From Tragulus kanchil (taxonomy: Eukaryota > Chordata > Mammalia > Artiodactyla > Tragulidae): a stretch of 64,000 nt of DNA. Within the stretch, counting starts at the first letter, position 1; every line of letters starts with the position of its first letter. The stretch is taken from positions 34,482,874-34,546,873 of the forward strand of contig JAIOJX010000003.1 of NCBI GenBank assembly GCA_022376925.1, read 5' to 3'. A model generated the notes under the pieces. It made no database searches. It saw only the letters and a list, made by a program, of their open reading frames with translations, and was not told the origin of the DNA. The translations under genes and the position numbers were made by a program. Shown here in pieces: positions 1-11,530 of this stretch.

Positions 1-454
1 CACTAGGCTGCCATGAAAGTGTCAGCTGGCGCTTGCAAATTTACATGGTTCTTGGAAAAATTCATTTTCTTGCAGCTACAGAACTCAAGGCAACTTGCTT
101 CTTTGAGAGCAGTATATGGTCATCTCTGAGCTCAGGAGAGCCCTAAGCCCTCTTTTAAAGAGTTCACCTGATTAAGTCAGGCTCACCCAGAGTTGTCCCT
201 GTGATTACCTCAAAGTCAACCAGTTAGGGATCTTTCTTTCCACCAGCAAAGTACCTTTCACTACTTCACATCATCAGAGCAGGGCTCACCCATCATATTC
301 CTATTCACAGTTCATGCCTACACTCAAAGAGAGGGATTTTATACAAGGGTGTAGGTTACTGGGTCTCATCTTCCAGTCTTACCCACCACATGCTGGAAAA
401 GACATATTTAAGAAAGCAGTGAGGACTTCACCTTCCAAGGCAGTGGGTATAAGT
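1..454. other. Unassigned non-coding sequence
   Basis: I see no recognisable repeat or gene here. The 73-codon frame at 314-535 has no domain and runs into the SINE tail that follows, so I treat it as chance. Confidence 0.4.
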
Positions 455-560
455 TCGAGCCTCGGTCAGAGAGCTAACATTCCACATGTCTTGTGGCCAA
501 AAAATCCCAAACCCAAAACAGAAGCAATATTGTAACAAATCAATAAAGACTTTAAAATGT
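455..560 (+). mobile_element. 3' fragment of a ruminant tRNA-derived SINE
   Basis: The stretch reads through 'ggtcagagagctaac', 'ccacatgtcttgtggcc' and then 'cagaagcaatattgtaac' followed by 'caataaagactttaaaa'. This is the characteristic 3' part of a cetartiodactyl/ruminant SINE. The tRNA-like head is missing or too diverged to see. A relative with the same tail lies at 46493-46672. The family name is from memory. Confidence 0.55.
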
Positions 561-1163
561 ATGAAAACAAACAAAGCAGTGACAAATGACTAAAGTGCAG
601 TCATAGAGAAACAGGGTAAAGAAAGGGTCATGGGCACTGGTCAACCAGGACAAGCCAGCCTCCTTGATGCATGCGCTGCTTTGGAGATAAATTCATTTCA
701 GGCTTTACATAAACAAAGAGCCCCTAAGATGTGTGAGAGAAGGGGTACATCTGATCACGAGGGTATACTCTATATGTAAATTCAGATTCAGAGGTCTTCA
801 GTCTTAGTAAAGGGAAGATTTCGACATTATGGCACTCAAGTGGGAAACTATATTGGTTTGTGAAGAGTGGATCCTTATTCTTTTTAAGTCACTTGCAGTC
901 CTAGCCCGGGTCTGTGTGGCAACAGTTTATTTTAGAGAGAGATCCCTGGGAGCAAAGAGAGTGAAGCAGGGAAGGAGGGAATACTGACTCAAAAATGTGT
1001 TTTGAGTTTGTTACTGCTTGAGGCCTTTGAAACCCTATGAAATGGAAATCAGAAATTTTCCTTTGTGAATGAAACTGGGAGGCATTGTTCTATTGGTTCT
1101 TAGCACCTATTGGTCAGTGATGGCCCAGGGGTCTGAATGCCAAATGGATGATAATATCAGAGA
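561..1163. other. Unassigned non-coding sequence
   Basis: No repeat family, exon or RNA gene recognised. The last 100 bases or so enter the first ~1.1 kb duplication. Confidence 0.4.
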
Positions 1164-1394
1164 AGCCCTGTGTGCATGCTAAGTTGCTTCAGCTGTTTCT
1201 GACTCTTTGTGACCCTATGGACTGTAGCCCATCAGGCTCCTCTGTCCATGGGATTCTCCAGGCAAGAATACTGGAGTGGGTTGCCGTGACTTCCACCAGA
1301 GGACCTTCCTGACCCAGGGATTGAACCCTTGTCTTTTACATCTCCTGCATTAGCAGGTGGGTTCTTTACCACTAGCACCACCTGGGAACCCCCC
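1164..1394 (-). mobile_element. Bov-tA SINE
   Basis: Reverse-strand Bov-tA: 'aagttgcttcagctgt', 'tctgtccatgggattctcc', 'aggcaagaatactggagtgg' and the tRNA-like head complement 'gcaccacctgggaacccc'. The element is near full length (about 230 bp). It is restricted to ruminants and so marks the host clade. Confidence 0.93.
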
Positions 1395-2254
1395 AGAGTA
1401 GACTAAAAGGAGTTAAGGGTGTAACCCGAGGTGAAGCATTTTCAAGTAGTACAAGTAAAAGGCTGGTCCAAATTTGTGCAAGATCAATGCCTAGAGAAGG
1501 GTTGGGTGTACAAGATGGTGGTGAGGTGATTTAAAAGAGTATGCAATAGGGGTTTGATACATTGATCCTTAAAAATATAATAGAAACTCTGGAGTTACTG
1601 TCTTGAAACATGCAAACATGGACACACACACACACAAACTGTGCACACTTTGGATTGTTCTTCTACCTAAAGCCCGTCCATGTATCCTAGAATAAGGATG
1701 TTATTCACCTTATGTAAGGTGTTAATTACAAAGTAAAGGTGTTTGACAATACTGTATTCATGTAGGCAACACAAAATATACCTTCTTTAACTAATTGCTC
1801 CTTTCCCCACTCTCTTTTAAATATTCTTCTGTTCTTAAAAGAAATCAGTTCAACATCTATTAGTCTCCTCTTCAACAGAATGAACAGATATATTCTGAGT
1901 TCCTCTGGAGTTGCTAGTTGTAACAGTGATAGAGGAAAGAGGGAAGGTTGGAACTGGACAAACGAACAAAGACCCAATATCTGAGACTGAAAATTCTGCT
2001 GCGAGGAAGCTTTCTATAACAGGAGCCTTTTATCTCTTTGCACCAGGGCATACTAAGAACAATGATAATGTAATTTCTAACTCTGACTTGGCTGACAATA
2101 ATTTCTATAGACGTAAGGAAACCTATGAAAAATGGGAAATCAGAAATTTTCCTTTGTGAATGAAACTGGGAGGCATTGTTCTATTGGTTCTTAGCACCTA
2201 TTGGTCAGTGATGGCCCAGGGGTCTGAATGCCAAATGGATGATAATATCAGAGA

Positions 2255-2484
2255 AGCCCTGTGTGCATGCTAAGTTGCTTCAGCTGTTTCTGACTCTTTG
2301 TGACCCTATGGACTGTAGCCCATCAGGCTCCTCTGTCCATGGGATTCTCCAGGCAAGAATACTGGAGTGGGTTGCCGTGACTTCCACCAGAGGACCTTCC
2401 TGACCCAGGGATTGAACCCTTGTCTTTTACATCTCCTGCATTAGCAGGTGGGTTCTTACCACTAGCACCACCTGGGAACCCCCC
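2255..2484 (-). mobile_element. Bov-tA SINE (second copy in duplication 1)
   Basis: Same element as at 1164-1394, repeated 1,090-1,091 bp downstream with a one-base deletion. It is not an independent insertion. Confidence 0.92.
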
Positions 2485-3207
2485 AGAGTAGACTAAAAGG
2501 AGTTAAGGGTGTAACCCGAGGTGAAGCATTTTCAAGTAGTACAAGTAAAAGGCTGGTCCAAATTTGTGCAAGATCAATGCCTAGAGAAGGGTTGGGTGTA
2601 CAAGATGGTGGTGAGGTGATTTAAAAGAGTATGCAATAGGGGTTTGATACATTGATCCTTAAAAATATAATAGAAACTCTGGAGTTACTGTCTTGAAACA
2701 TGCAAACATGGACACACACACACACAAACTGTGCACACTTTGGATTGTTCTTCTACCTAAAGCCCGTCCATGTATCCTAGAATAAGGATGTTATTCACCT
2801 TATGTAAGGTGTTAATTACAAAGTAAAGGTGTTTGACAATACTGTATTCATGTAGGCAACACAAAATATACCTTCTTTAACTAATTGCTCCTTTCCCCAC
2901 TCTCTTTTAAATATTCTTCTGTTCTTAAAAGAAATCAGTTCAACATCTATTAGTCTCCTCTTCAACAGAATGAACAGATATATTCTGAGTTCCTCTGGAG
3001 TTGCTAGTTGTAACAGTGATAGAGGAAAGAGGGAAGGTTGGAACTGGACAAACGAACAAAGACCCAATATCTGAGACTGAAAATTCTGCTGCGAGGAAGC
3101 TTTCTATAACAGGAGCCTTTTATCTCTTTGCACCAGGGCATACTAAGAACAATGATAATGTAATTTCTAACTCTGACTTGGCTGACAATAATTTCTATAG
3201 ACGTAAG

Positions 3208-3952
3208 GATCAGTAACATGATTTTTACATGTTTAATCACTGTACCTTAGTTTTATTCTATGCTAGAGCCATCATCTATGCTTTTATACAGACAACCCCC
3301 TTTGTCAGACTGGGAGGGAAAAACGTGCAAATCTATCAGTGCGACCTCACAAAATTAAAAAGGCCAACAAAGCATTTTACTTCTTGAGAAATGGATACAA
3401 AGAATTGCAGGTTCACTTACATCTAGATGAAACAACACATCAATTTGCAAAACAGAAAGAAATCCTGCTAAGATTTTGATGAAACAAAGGGAATCATGTA
3501 AAAGCAAAAATAGAATAAAAGTAAAGTATGATAATACGGAAGTCAATAAGTATAAATATATAGTCACAAGGAAAACTGTTAAGAAACTATTAGATTTCCC
3601 CTTGAGACCCGCATCAGATATCCAATGAAAAATAGCAAAAAGAGAAGAAAAGAGCTCTCTTACATGAAATATGGATTTGAGTATAGATTTTCTGTGGTTA
3701 TTTGTTCTTTTACATTTTTTTTTTTTTTTGTAATGGGAAGAACTATTGAAAATTTGAAGAAGCAAAAGTGGTTCAACCATTAGAGGTACAATGATTTTAG
3801 AGTCCATCAGAGAAACTATGAAAATTACTATCCAAAATTCTGTCTTAGCTTCTATTTCTAGATGTATATTATGAACACCTCAATTTGTAGTTAATAACAC
3901 TACTCAAATCTTTTTCAAAACTCATTAACCATATTTTATCTTTATGAAAAAA
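3208..3952. other. AT-rich unassigned sequence
   Basis: No gene or clear repeat. A run of T near 3715-3730 creates a lysine-rich minus-strand frame (3355-3807, 150 codons) with low-complexity, hydrophobic AT-rich composition. I do not consider it coding. Confidence 0.4.
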
Positions 3953-4156
3953 AGGTAAAGTCATTCAGTCACATCCAACTCTATGTGACCTCCTGAACTG
4001 TAGCCTACCAAGCTCTTCTGTCCATGGATTTGTCCAGGGAAGAACACTGGCGTGGGTAGCTATTGCTTTCTCCAGGGAATTTTCCTAACCCAGTGATTAA
4101 ATTCAGGTCTGCATTGTAGGTGGATTCTCTACTGTCTAAGCCACCAAGGAAGCACC
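3953..4156 (-). mobile_element. Diverged Bov-tA/Bov-A SINE
   Basis: Reverse-strand element with 'tcattcagtcacatccaact', 'tgtccatggatttgtccag' and a degraded tRNA-like head 'gccaccaaggaagcacc'. Its many substitutions from the usual sequence imply an older insertion than the one at 1164. Confidence 0.85.
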
Positions 4157-4667
4157 TTAATCCTCTTTTTAAAAAGCCAAATTTCTCATCGAGATGACTG
4201 AGAATGCAAGTTGAATCTTCCTCCTCCTCTTGCTAATACTTCTTTGAGAACTGAGACTAAAAGGAAGGACTAAAGAATTTTGTGGTAGTGGAGTATTATA
4301 TGTGAAATGAGTGCCTTCAGTATATGAAATGCTGAAGGAACACCCTTAGCACTCTGGGCTAAGGTATCAGCTTTTGAACCAAATTTTAGCAGCTATTCAA
4401 ATCGGCTACGTCACCTCCTTGAGACTGATCCTTGGATCAATTTGTCAGTACGTTAGAGAAGTTTTCCAATCTACACCTCTCAGGTGGGAATGCAGGAGCT
4501 TCTCTCTAAATAACTTGTCCCGTGTAGGTAATAAACCAAAATGCATTACTCTATAATTATTATAGAGGATAAATTTACATCCTTGAGTAAAATTTATTGT
4601 AGATGTTGGACATCAAGAGAGAAAGACACTCAACTGTCTCACCAGGCAAGAGACTTGACCAACTGCT

Positions 4668-4987
4668 CTAGACTAAATGCTTGTAACTCCCCACCAAATT
4701 CATAGTTGAAGCTTCATCCCCAGTGTGATTGTTTTTGAAGGTGGGCTTTGGGAGGAAGTTTAGGTTTAGATGAAGTCATGAGAGTGGAGCTCCCATGATA
4801 GGTTCCGCCATATGAGGATATGATAACAAGGTGACCATCTGTAGACCAGGAAGAGGACTCTCACTGGACACCACATCTGCTGGCACCTTGATTTGGACCT
4901 TTTTGTCTTCAAAACTATGGGAAACAAGTACTTGCTGTTTAAGCCATTCAGCCTATGGTATTTTATCAGACTAAACTGACTAAGGTA
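4668..4987 (+). mobile_element. Ancient mammalian LTR-like repeat (MLT/MST-type, tentative)
   Basis: The sequence follows a well-known old mammalian repeat: 'ttcatagttgaagcttcatc', 'gaggaagtttaggtttaga', 'gccatatgaggatatg', 'agaccaggaagaggactctc' and a terminal 'actaaactgactaagg'. I recall this as MaLR-like, but the subfamily is uncertain. No coding potential. Confidence 0.55.
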
Positions 4988-5775
4988 CCAACTTTAGTTT
5001 ACAGTAAGAAACATGTTAAGAACTATTTTCATTAAGTAGTTACTGAATATTGAATGCTCTAGTAAGCACGGTTTAATTCTAAACTTCCTTACAGTCATTA
5101 CTATTTTTACCTTAAAATTATTTGTGTCAATTTTTAAGATGTGTTTCTTGTAGATAGCATGTATTTGGACATATAATGTAATCGCACAACTGGAATTTCA
5201 ATGGGAGAGTTTAGACTTTTACTTTTTTGATTTAATTTTTTCTTAATGGATATATTTTATGGAAGTATAGCTGTCTTAATAAAGCCAAATTTCTCATCGA
5301 GATGACTGAGAATGCAAGTTGAATCTTCCTCCTCCTCTTGCTAATACTTCTTTGAGAACTGAGACTAAAAGGAAGGACTAAAGAATTTTGTGGTAGTGGA
5401 GTATTATATGTGAAATGAGTGCCTTCAGTATATGAAATGCTGAAGGAACACCCTTAGCACTCTGGGCTAAGGTATCAGCTTTTGAACCAAATTTTAGCAG
5501 CTATTCAAATCGGCTACGTCACCTCCTTGAGACTGATCCTTGGATCAATTTGTCAGTACGTTAGAGAAGTTTTCCAATCTACACCTCTCAGGTGGGAATG
5601 CAGGAGCTTCTCTCTAAATAACTTGTCCCGTGTAGGTAATAAACCAAAATGCATTACTCTATAATTATTATAGAGGATAAATTTACATCCTTGAGTAAAA
5701 TTTATTGTAGATGTTGGACATCAAGAGAGAAAGACACTCAACTGTCTCACCAGGCAAGAGACTTGACCAACTGCT

Positions 5776-6095
5776 CTAGACTAAATGCTTGTAACTCCCC
5801 ACCAAATTCATAGTTGAAGCTTCATCCCCAGTGTGATTGTTTTTGAAGGTGGGCTTTGGGAGGAAGTTTAGGTTTAGATGAAGTCATGAGAGTGGAGCTC
5901 CCATGATAGGTTCCGCCATATGAGGATATGATAACAAGGTGACCATCTGTAGACCAGGAAGAGGACTCTCACTGGACACCACATCTGCTGGCACCTTGAT
6001 TTGGACCTTTTTGTCTTCAAAACTATGGGAAACAAGTACTTGCTGTTTAAGCCATTCAGCCTATGGTATTTTATCAGACTAAACTGACTAAGGTA
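5776..6095 (+). mobile_element. Ancient LTR-like repeat (second copy in duplication 2)
   Basis: Exact repeat of 4668-4987 at +1,108 bp. It is part of the direct duplication, not a new insertion. Confidence 0.55.
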
Positions 6096-6319
6096 CCAAC
6101 TTTAGTTTACAGTAAGAAACATGTTAAGAACTATTTTCATTAAGTAGTTACTGAATATTGAATGCTCTAGTAAGCACGGTTTAATTCTAAACTTCCTTAC
6201 AGTCATTACTATTTTTACCTTAAAATTATTTGTGTCAATTTTTAAGATGTGTTTCTTGTAGATAGCATGTATTTGGACATATAATGTAATCGCACAACTG
6301 GAATTTCAATGGGAGAGTT

Positions 6320-6545
6320 TAGACTTTTACTTTTTTGATTTAATTTTTTCTTAATGGATATATTTTATGGAAGTATAGCTGTCTTACAGTGTTTCAGGTG
6401 TACACCAAGGTCATTCAGTTATACATATATAGATATATTATTTTTGAAATTATTTTCTATTATAGTTTATTATAAAATATTAACTATAGTTTCCTGTGCT
6501 GCACAGTAAACCTTTGTTGCTCATTGCATTATTTGTTTTTTTAAC
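6320..6545 (-). mobile_element. L1 3' UTR fragment (artiodactyl type)
   Basis: Antisense L1 tail: 'ggaagtatagctgtcttaca', 'tttcaggtgtacacc', 'tcattcagttatacatata', 'ttcctgtgctgcacagta'. The opening of the same fragment also stands at 5212-5278, where copy 1 of duplication 2 is cut off. Confidence 0.75.
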
Positions 6546-6633
6546 TAGAAGTCTAGCATTCTATTCATATCAAGTCAGACAAACAGAATCAAAATGCCAT
6601 AAATTTTTTAGTTAGGCAAAAATTCATGTTTTC

Positions 6634-6640
6634 TTATATA

Positions 6641-6676
<36 letters not shown>

Positions 6677-6690
6677 ATACATATTATTTT
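6634..6690. repeat. AT microsatellite
   Basis: Long alternating TA run interrupted once by 'aca', in AT-rich L1-derived DNA. Likely length-polymorphic. Confidence 0.9.
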
Positions 6691-7267
6691 TGTATGTGTA
6701 CAAAAGCTTTTCTGCCAAGCTTGATAAAGGCTTGATAAAGACCTTGTAAAGTAATAATTGATGTGATTAGGTTTAAGTTATCATTTTGCTGTCCTTTGTC
6801 TCATTTGGCCAATCTGTTCTTTTTTCTATTTTTCAACCTCTTTCTGATTAAGTGAATTTTGCTGGCTTATTACTTATAAATGTTTTATTATTTTAGTGGT
6901 TATATTATGGTTTTGTATACAACTTTAACTTATCACAGTCTTTATTCAGGTGGTTTTATATCATTTCATGTATGATGTAATGAGCTTACAAGAGTACACA
7001 CACATTTTAATTTCTCCTCTCCCAAACTCAATACTCTTGTCACACATTTTGCTTATATTTATGTTATAAATTCCATAGTACATTGTTGCCTTTTTGCTTA
7101 CATAGTCACCTTTTAAACACAGTTACCTTTCAAACTGATTTAAATAATATTGGAAAATGGTACAGTTTTACACATGTAATTATCATTTCCAGTGGTTTTT
7201 TTTTTTTTTTCTTTTAATTTCCTTCTTCCTGTTACTCAGTGGCTTTTTTTTTTTTTTTTTTTTTTTT

Positions 7268-7486
7268 GCCTATACGTCATTGTTTATTCTTCATCCATCT
7301 TTATTCTTCGGCATATGTGGGCCTCCCATTGCAGTGGCTCTCTCCTTGCAGAGCACTGGCTCTTAATTGGACACACCCGTCCAGCCGCTCTGCAGCATGT
7401 GGAATCTTCCTGGGTTAGGGATCGAAACTGGTGCCCCTTGCATTGCAAGACAATCTCTTTACCCACTGGACCACCAGGGAAGCCCT
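7268..7486 (-). mobile_element. CHR-type tRNA-Glu SINE (diverged copy)
   Basis: The reverse-strand head ends 'actggaccaccagggaagcc', with the B-box complement near 'gggatcgaaac' and the family body 'gtgggcctcccattgcagtg' and 'ttggacacacccgtccagcc'. The run of T on its left is the A-tail read from the opposite strand. It is inserted in L1M. Confidence 0.88.
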
Positions 7487-7598
7487 CCAATGTTTTTGGT
7501 TGCTTTGTCTATATTTCTCCCTGGTATAATTTTTCTTCTCTCTGAAATACTTGAACATTTCTCATAATGAGGTTTATTGGTGATTAATTCTTAAAGCT

Positions 7599-7660
7599 TT
7601 TATATATATGTATGTATATATGTATATATATATATATATGTATATTATATATATATATAA
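7599..7660. repeat. TA/TATG microsatellite
   Basis: Imperfect TA and TATG repeats within the antisense L1M. Simple repeat only. Confidence 0.88.
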
Positions 7661-7964
7661 AACTCTTTACTTCACCTTTATTTTTGAAAGATATTTTTGC
7701 TGAGCCTTGCATTGTTGGCAAGCTCAGGATCACAATGGTAGCCACAGTTTGCAGTGTAAAAGATATACACGGCACAGATTTTCCTGTTATAATCCTATTT
7801 GCCTCATTTTTTTCTACTCTTATTTTCCTTGTCTCTTTATGTTTTATTCTGTTGTTCCTTACACTATGAAAGAAAGGGAAGACTTTTTTAAAGGCAGAGT
7901 ATATTTAGTCATCCCAAATAATTTCTTAGGTTAAAAGTTTCTATCAACTTTCAAAATGTATGTA

Positions 7965-9360
7965 TGAAGATAGTATAGTATTGATATTATGATAGACATA
8001 AATAAATGAAACAGAACTGAGAGTCCAGAAATAAACTCATATGTTTATGATCAATTGATATTCCACAGAAGTGCTAAGACAATTCAGTGGCAAAGGAACA
8101 GTTTTTTTTGATAAACAATACTAAGAAAATAGAATGTGCAAATTTAAAAAGATGAACTGGGTCCTTATCCCCATATAGAAAAATTACATATATGCCAGAT
8201 AGAAAAGTGAATTAAAAATAGATTAGAAAATGAAATGTAAGAGCAGATATTATACAGAATTTAGAATAAAATATAATAAAAATGAGATTTTGGATCAGGC
8301 AAAAACTTCTTAGATATGATACCAAAACCATAGGCAATTAAAGAAAAACTTGATAAACTAGACATTATCAAAATAAAAACCTGGTACTTCAAAAGACATC
8401 ATCAAGATAGTTTAACAAAAACCCTTAGATAAAATTCTTTTCAAATCACATAACTGATAAGGGACTTGTATAAGGAATACATAGGTAATGCTTACAATTT
8501 AGTGAGAAGAAGGCAAATAATCCAATGGATCAAAGATTTAAATAGACATTTCATCAAAGAAGACACAAGAATGACTAATAAACGCATGAAAAGAAGTTCA
8601 ATGACATCATTAATCATTAGAGAGTTGCAAGGAAAAACACAATGGTATATCATTTTCTACTCATTAAGAAGCCTATAATCAAAAAAGAAAGATAATAATT
8701 ATTGGCAAGGGTGTGAAAGAATGGAATCCCTCTTACATTACTGATGAAAATATAAAGTAGTACATCCACTTCAAAAACAGTTGGGCAGTTTCTCAACGTG
8801 CTAAAGCTACATTTACCATAAAACCCAGTAACTCCATTCCTAGGCGTATGTCCACTCAAAGTCAAAACAGGTGACCAAAAGGACTCCTACACAAATGTTC
8901 ATAGCAGCATTGTTCATCATAGGCAAAAAGTGGGAGTAACCCAAATAGCCACAAATAGAGAAATAAGACGTGACACATCCTTATAATGAATTTTACTAAA
9001 CAATAAAATGGGATAAAATTTTGGTGGGTGCTATTACATGGGTGAACCTCAAAAACACTATGTGAATTGAAAGAAACCAGACATAAAAAACCATGTGTTG
9101 CATGATTCCACCTTCATGAAATGTACAGAAAAGTTATATTTATGGAGACAGAAAGTTAGTTAGTGGTTGTCCAGTGCTGAAGATAGGCATAGGAAGGAAG
9201 CATCAATGGGTACAGGGGGTCTTATTGGGGTGATACAATGTTTAAAAAAATGGATTGTATTGATGGCTACACCATTCAGTAAATTTATCAAAAAGTTATT
9301 GTCTTATAAACATAAAGTAAGTGAATTTTATGATATATAAATTACATATTTCAGCAGAGT
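7965..9360 (+). mobile_element. L1M ORF2 3' end and 3' UTR remnant
   Basis: Sense L1 ORF2 C-terminal region without an intact frame: 'ccagaaataaactcatatg', 'gataagggacttgtataagg', 'aatagacatttcatcaaag', 'catgaaaagaagttcaatg'. Then come the usual terminal features 'cctaggcgtatgtccactc' and 'tgttcatagcagcattgttc'. Stops and frameshifts are dense, so it is an inactive fossil. Confidence 0.8.
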
Positions 9361-10558
9361 TAAAGGCTTCAACATATGTCATTCAGGAGAGGCACTTCAA
9401 TTGGGAACACTCGGTCCTTGTCAGCCAGATCCACAGCAGACAGACCAGAGGATGGCAGACTCCCAGAGTAGACCCTTTACCATTTCCAGGTTGGTACTTA
9501 AAAGGTAAAAACCTTTGTTCTTTTCAAATCACATAACTGATAAGGGACTTGTATAAGGAATACATAGGTAATGCTTACAATTTAGTGAGAAGAAGGCAAA
9601 TAATCCAATGGATCAAAGATTTAAATAGACATTTCATCAAAGAAGACACAAGAATGACTAATAAACGCATGAAAAGAAGTTCAATGACATCATTAATCAT
9701 TAGAGAGTTGCAAGGAAAAACACAATGGTATATCATTTTCTACTCATTAAGAAGCCTATAATCAAAAAAGAAAGATAATAATTATTGGCAAGGGTGTGAA
9801 AGAATGGAATCCCTCTTACATTACTGATGAAAATATAAAGTAGTACATCCACTTCAAAAACAGTTGGGCAGTTTCTCAACGTGCTAAAGCTACATTTACC
9901 ATAAAACCCAGTAACTCCATTCCTAGGCGTATGTCCACTCAAAGTCAAAACAGGTGACCAAAAGGACTCCTACACAAATGTTCATAGCAGCATTGTTCAT
10001 CATAGGCAAAAAGTGGGAGTAACCCAAATAGCCACAAATAGAGAAATAAGACGTGACACATCCTTATAATGAATTTTACTAAACAATAAAATGGGATAAA
10101 ATTTTGGTGGGTGCTATAACATGAGTGAAACTCAAACACACTATGTGAATTGAAAGAAACCAGACATAAAAAACCATGTGTTGCATGATTCCACCTTCAT
10201 GAAATGTACAGAAAAGTTATATTTATGGAGACAGAAAGTTAGTTAGTGGTTGTCCAGTGCTGAAGATAGGCATAGGAAGGAAGCATCAATGGGTACAGGG
10301 GGTCTTATTGGGGTGATACAATGTTTAAAAAAATGGATTGTATTGATGGCTACACCATTCAGTAAATTTATCAAAAAGTTATTGTCTTATAAACATAAAG
10401 TAAGTGAATTTTATGATATATAAATTACATATTTCAGCAGAGTTAAAGGCTTCAACATATGTCATTCAGGAGAGGCACTTCAATTGGGAACACTCGGTCC
10501 TTGTCAGCCAGATCCACAGCAGACAGACCAGAGGATGGCAGACTCCCAGAGTAGACCC
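8435..10558. repeat. Direct tandem duplication 3 (8435-9475 / 9518-10558)
   Basis: Copies at an offset of 1,083 bp cut through the middle of the L1M remnant. A 42 bp joint (9476-9517) separates them and has a loose resemblance to the sequence before copy 1, as if poorly called. Small clusters of differences occur, for example 'attacatgggtgaacc' versus 'ataacatgagtgaaac'. Confidence 0.95.
9518..10443 (+). mobile_element. L1M 3' remnant (second copy in duplication 3)
   Basis: Repeat of 8435-9360 at +1,083 bp. The more 5' L1 sequence at 7965-8434 is not repeated. The element is thus cut at an arbitrary point, as expected for a technical overlap. Confidence 0.8.
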
Positions 10559-11200
10559 GGGTGCCTGTCTACTCCTGATCAGGGCGGCAGTCCTGATAGT
10601 CCGGCAGTGTTGGGTAGTGGGGTTCTGTTATGTTTGAATCACGTTTCTGAAGCATCATAAGACATTTATAGAAACAAATGCCCCTAAACAAAACAGTCAG
10701 ATCAATATACGAGTAAGAGTCCCGCCTTGGCCAAGAATGGATAATCAATATGTCAGACCACATTTTTCTTAAGTGAGGAAAGTCAGAGTGACTTGGAAGT
10801 AATGAATGATTATACTTGAGTATTAGAGCTTGTCTGCCTCGGGTTATGTTGATGATACTTCAAATATTTATAAAAACACGGGATCTTTTCTTCAAACAGT
10901 TTAAATTTGAGTAACCTTTATTGCAGCATCCTAAGGAACTTTGAACTATCAGGAAGTTCTTTCTTTCTAAGGATTCTTTCTAAGGATGCCAAGCACGTAC
11001 AAACTATTGATAAATAAAACGTCTTGTTAAATAAAATGCATGAGACAGTCCAGGAACATATCAAAATTCAACACTCTATCGTTTTTTTTTTCAAAAATAG
11101 AGTACTTTATTCATGTGATTAATTACACTCTACCCTGCAGTCAACCAGCATCTGACTGTTATTGTTATATAAAAAAATATGAAACTGAAAATATTATTAT
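10559..11200. other. Unassigned non-coding sequence
   Basis: No repeat or gene recognised. Repeated at about 11644-12292 by duplication 4. The 64-codon minus-strand frames at 10569-10763 and 11654-11848 are identical copies of one chance frame. Confidence 0.4.
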
Positions 11201-11330
11201 GGGGGTTCCCAGGTGGCACAGTGCTAAAGAATCTGCCTGCCAATACAAGAGACACAGGAGGCATGTGCTCCATCTGTGGGTTGGGAAAATACCCTGGAGA
11301 AGGAAACTACAACCTTGAATGTACACTCTG
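11201..11330 (+). mobile_element. 5' part of a Bov-tA SINE
   Basis: Sense tRNA-like head 'ttcccaggtggcacagtgc' followed by 'aagaatctgcctgccaata' and 'accctggagaaggaaactac'. It is truncated before the usual 'ccagtattcttgcctg' segment and faces a minus-strand Bov-tA 15 bp away. Confidence 0.85.
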
Positions 11331-11344
11331 TTTATAATCTTGGT

Positions 11345-11530
11345 GGTTTAATTGCTAAGTGATGATCGATTCTAGAAACCTCATGGACTATAGCCTGCCA
11401 GGCTCCTCAGTCCATGGGATTCTCCAGGCTAGAATACTGGGTTGCCATTTCCTTCTCCAAGGGATTTTCCTGACCCAGGTATCAAACCCACGTCTCCTGC
11501 ATTGCAGGCAGATTCTTAATTGACTGGACT
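11345..11530 (-). mobile_element. Bov-tA SINE, inverted relative to its neighbour
   Basis: Reverse-strand element with 'tagcctgccaggctcctcag', 'tccatgggattctccaggc' and 'ctcctgcattgcaggcag'. With 11201-11330 it forms a head-out inverted pair that could fold in single strand. Confidence 0.88.

Larger units (their letters stand above)
1041..3207. repeat. Direct tandem duplication 1 (1041-2117 / 2131-3207)
   Basis: Two copies at an offset of 1,090-1,091 bp are almost identical, differing for example by one T in 'gttctttacc' versus 'gttcttacc'. Each holds a Bov-tA, a short CA tract and unassigned DNA. The 13 bases 2118-2130 before copy 2 read like an error-rich version of 1028-1040, which precedes copy 1. 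This is one of 19 such pairs and is best explained as unmerged contig overlap. Confidence 0.95.
4173..6386. repeat. Direct tandem duplication 2 (4173-5278 / 5281-6386)
   Basis: Copies lie at an exact 1,108 bp offset and begin 'aaagccaaatttctcatcg'. Copy 1 breaks off inside an L1 3' UTR at 'gctgtctta', whereas copy 2 continues into the rest of that L1. Copy 2 is therefore the one contiguous with the true right flank. The two-base joint is 5279-5280. Confidence 0.95.
6740..7775 (-). mobile_element. Old L1M 3' region, split by a SINE and AT repeats
   Basis: Antisense L1M features run left to right: 'actttaacttatcacagtct', 'catttcatgtatgatgtaa', 'gtacattgttgcctttttgc', then after the SINE 'ttgaacatttctcataatg', 'ggtttattggtgattaattc' and 'tgaaagatatttttgctgag'. 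The 7268-7486 SINE and the 7599-7660 AT tract interrupt it. Ancient and non-functional. Confidence 0.7.

Noticed and set aside
3355..3807. 150-codon minus-strand frame with apparent membrane segments
   Set aside because: AT-rich DNA reads as hydrophobic residues, and a T run gives the lysine string. No family features or splice signals.
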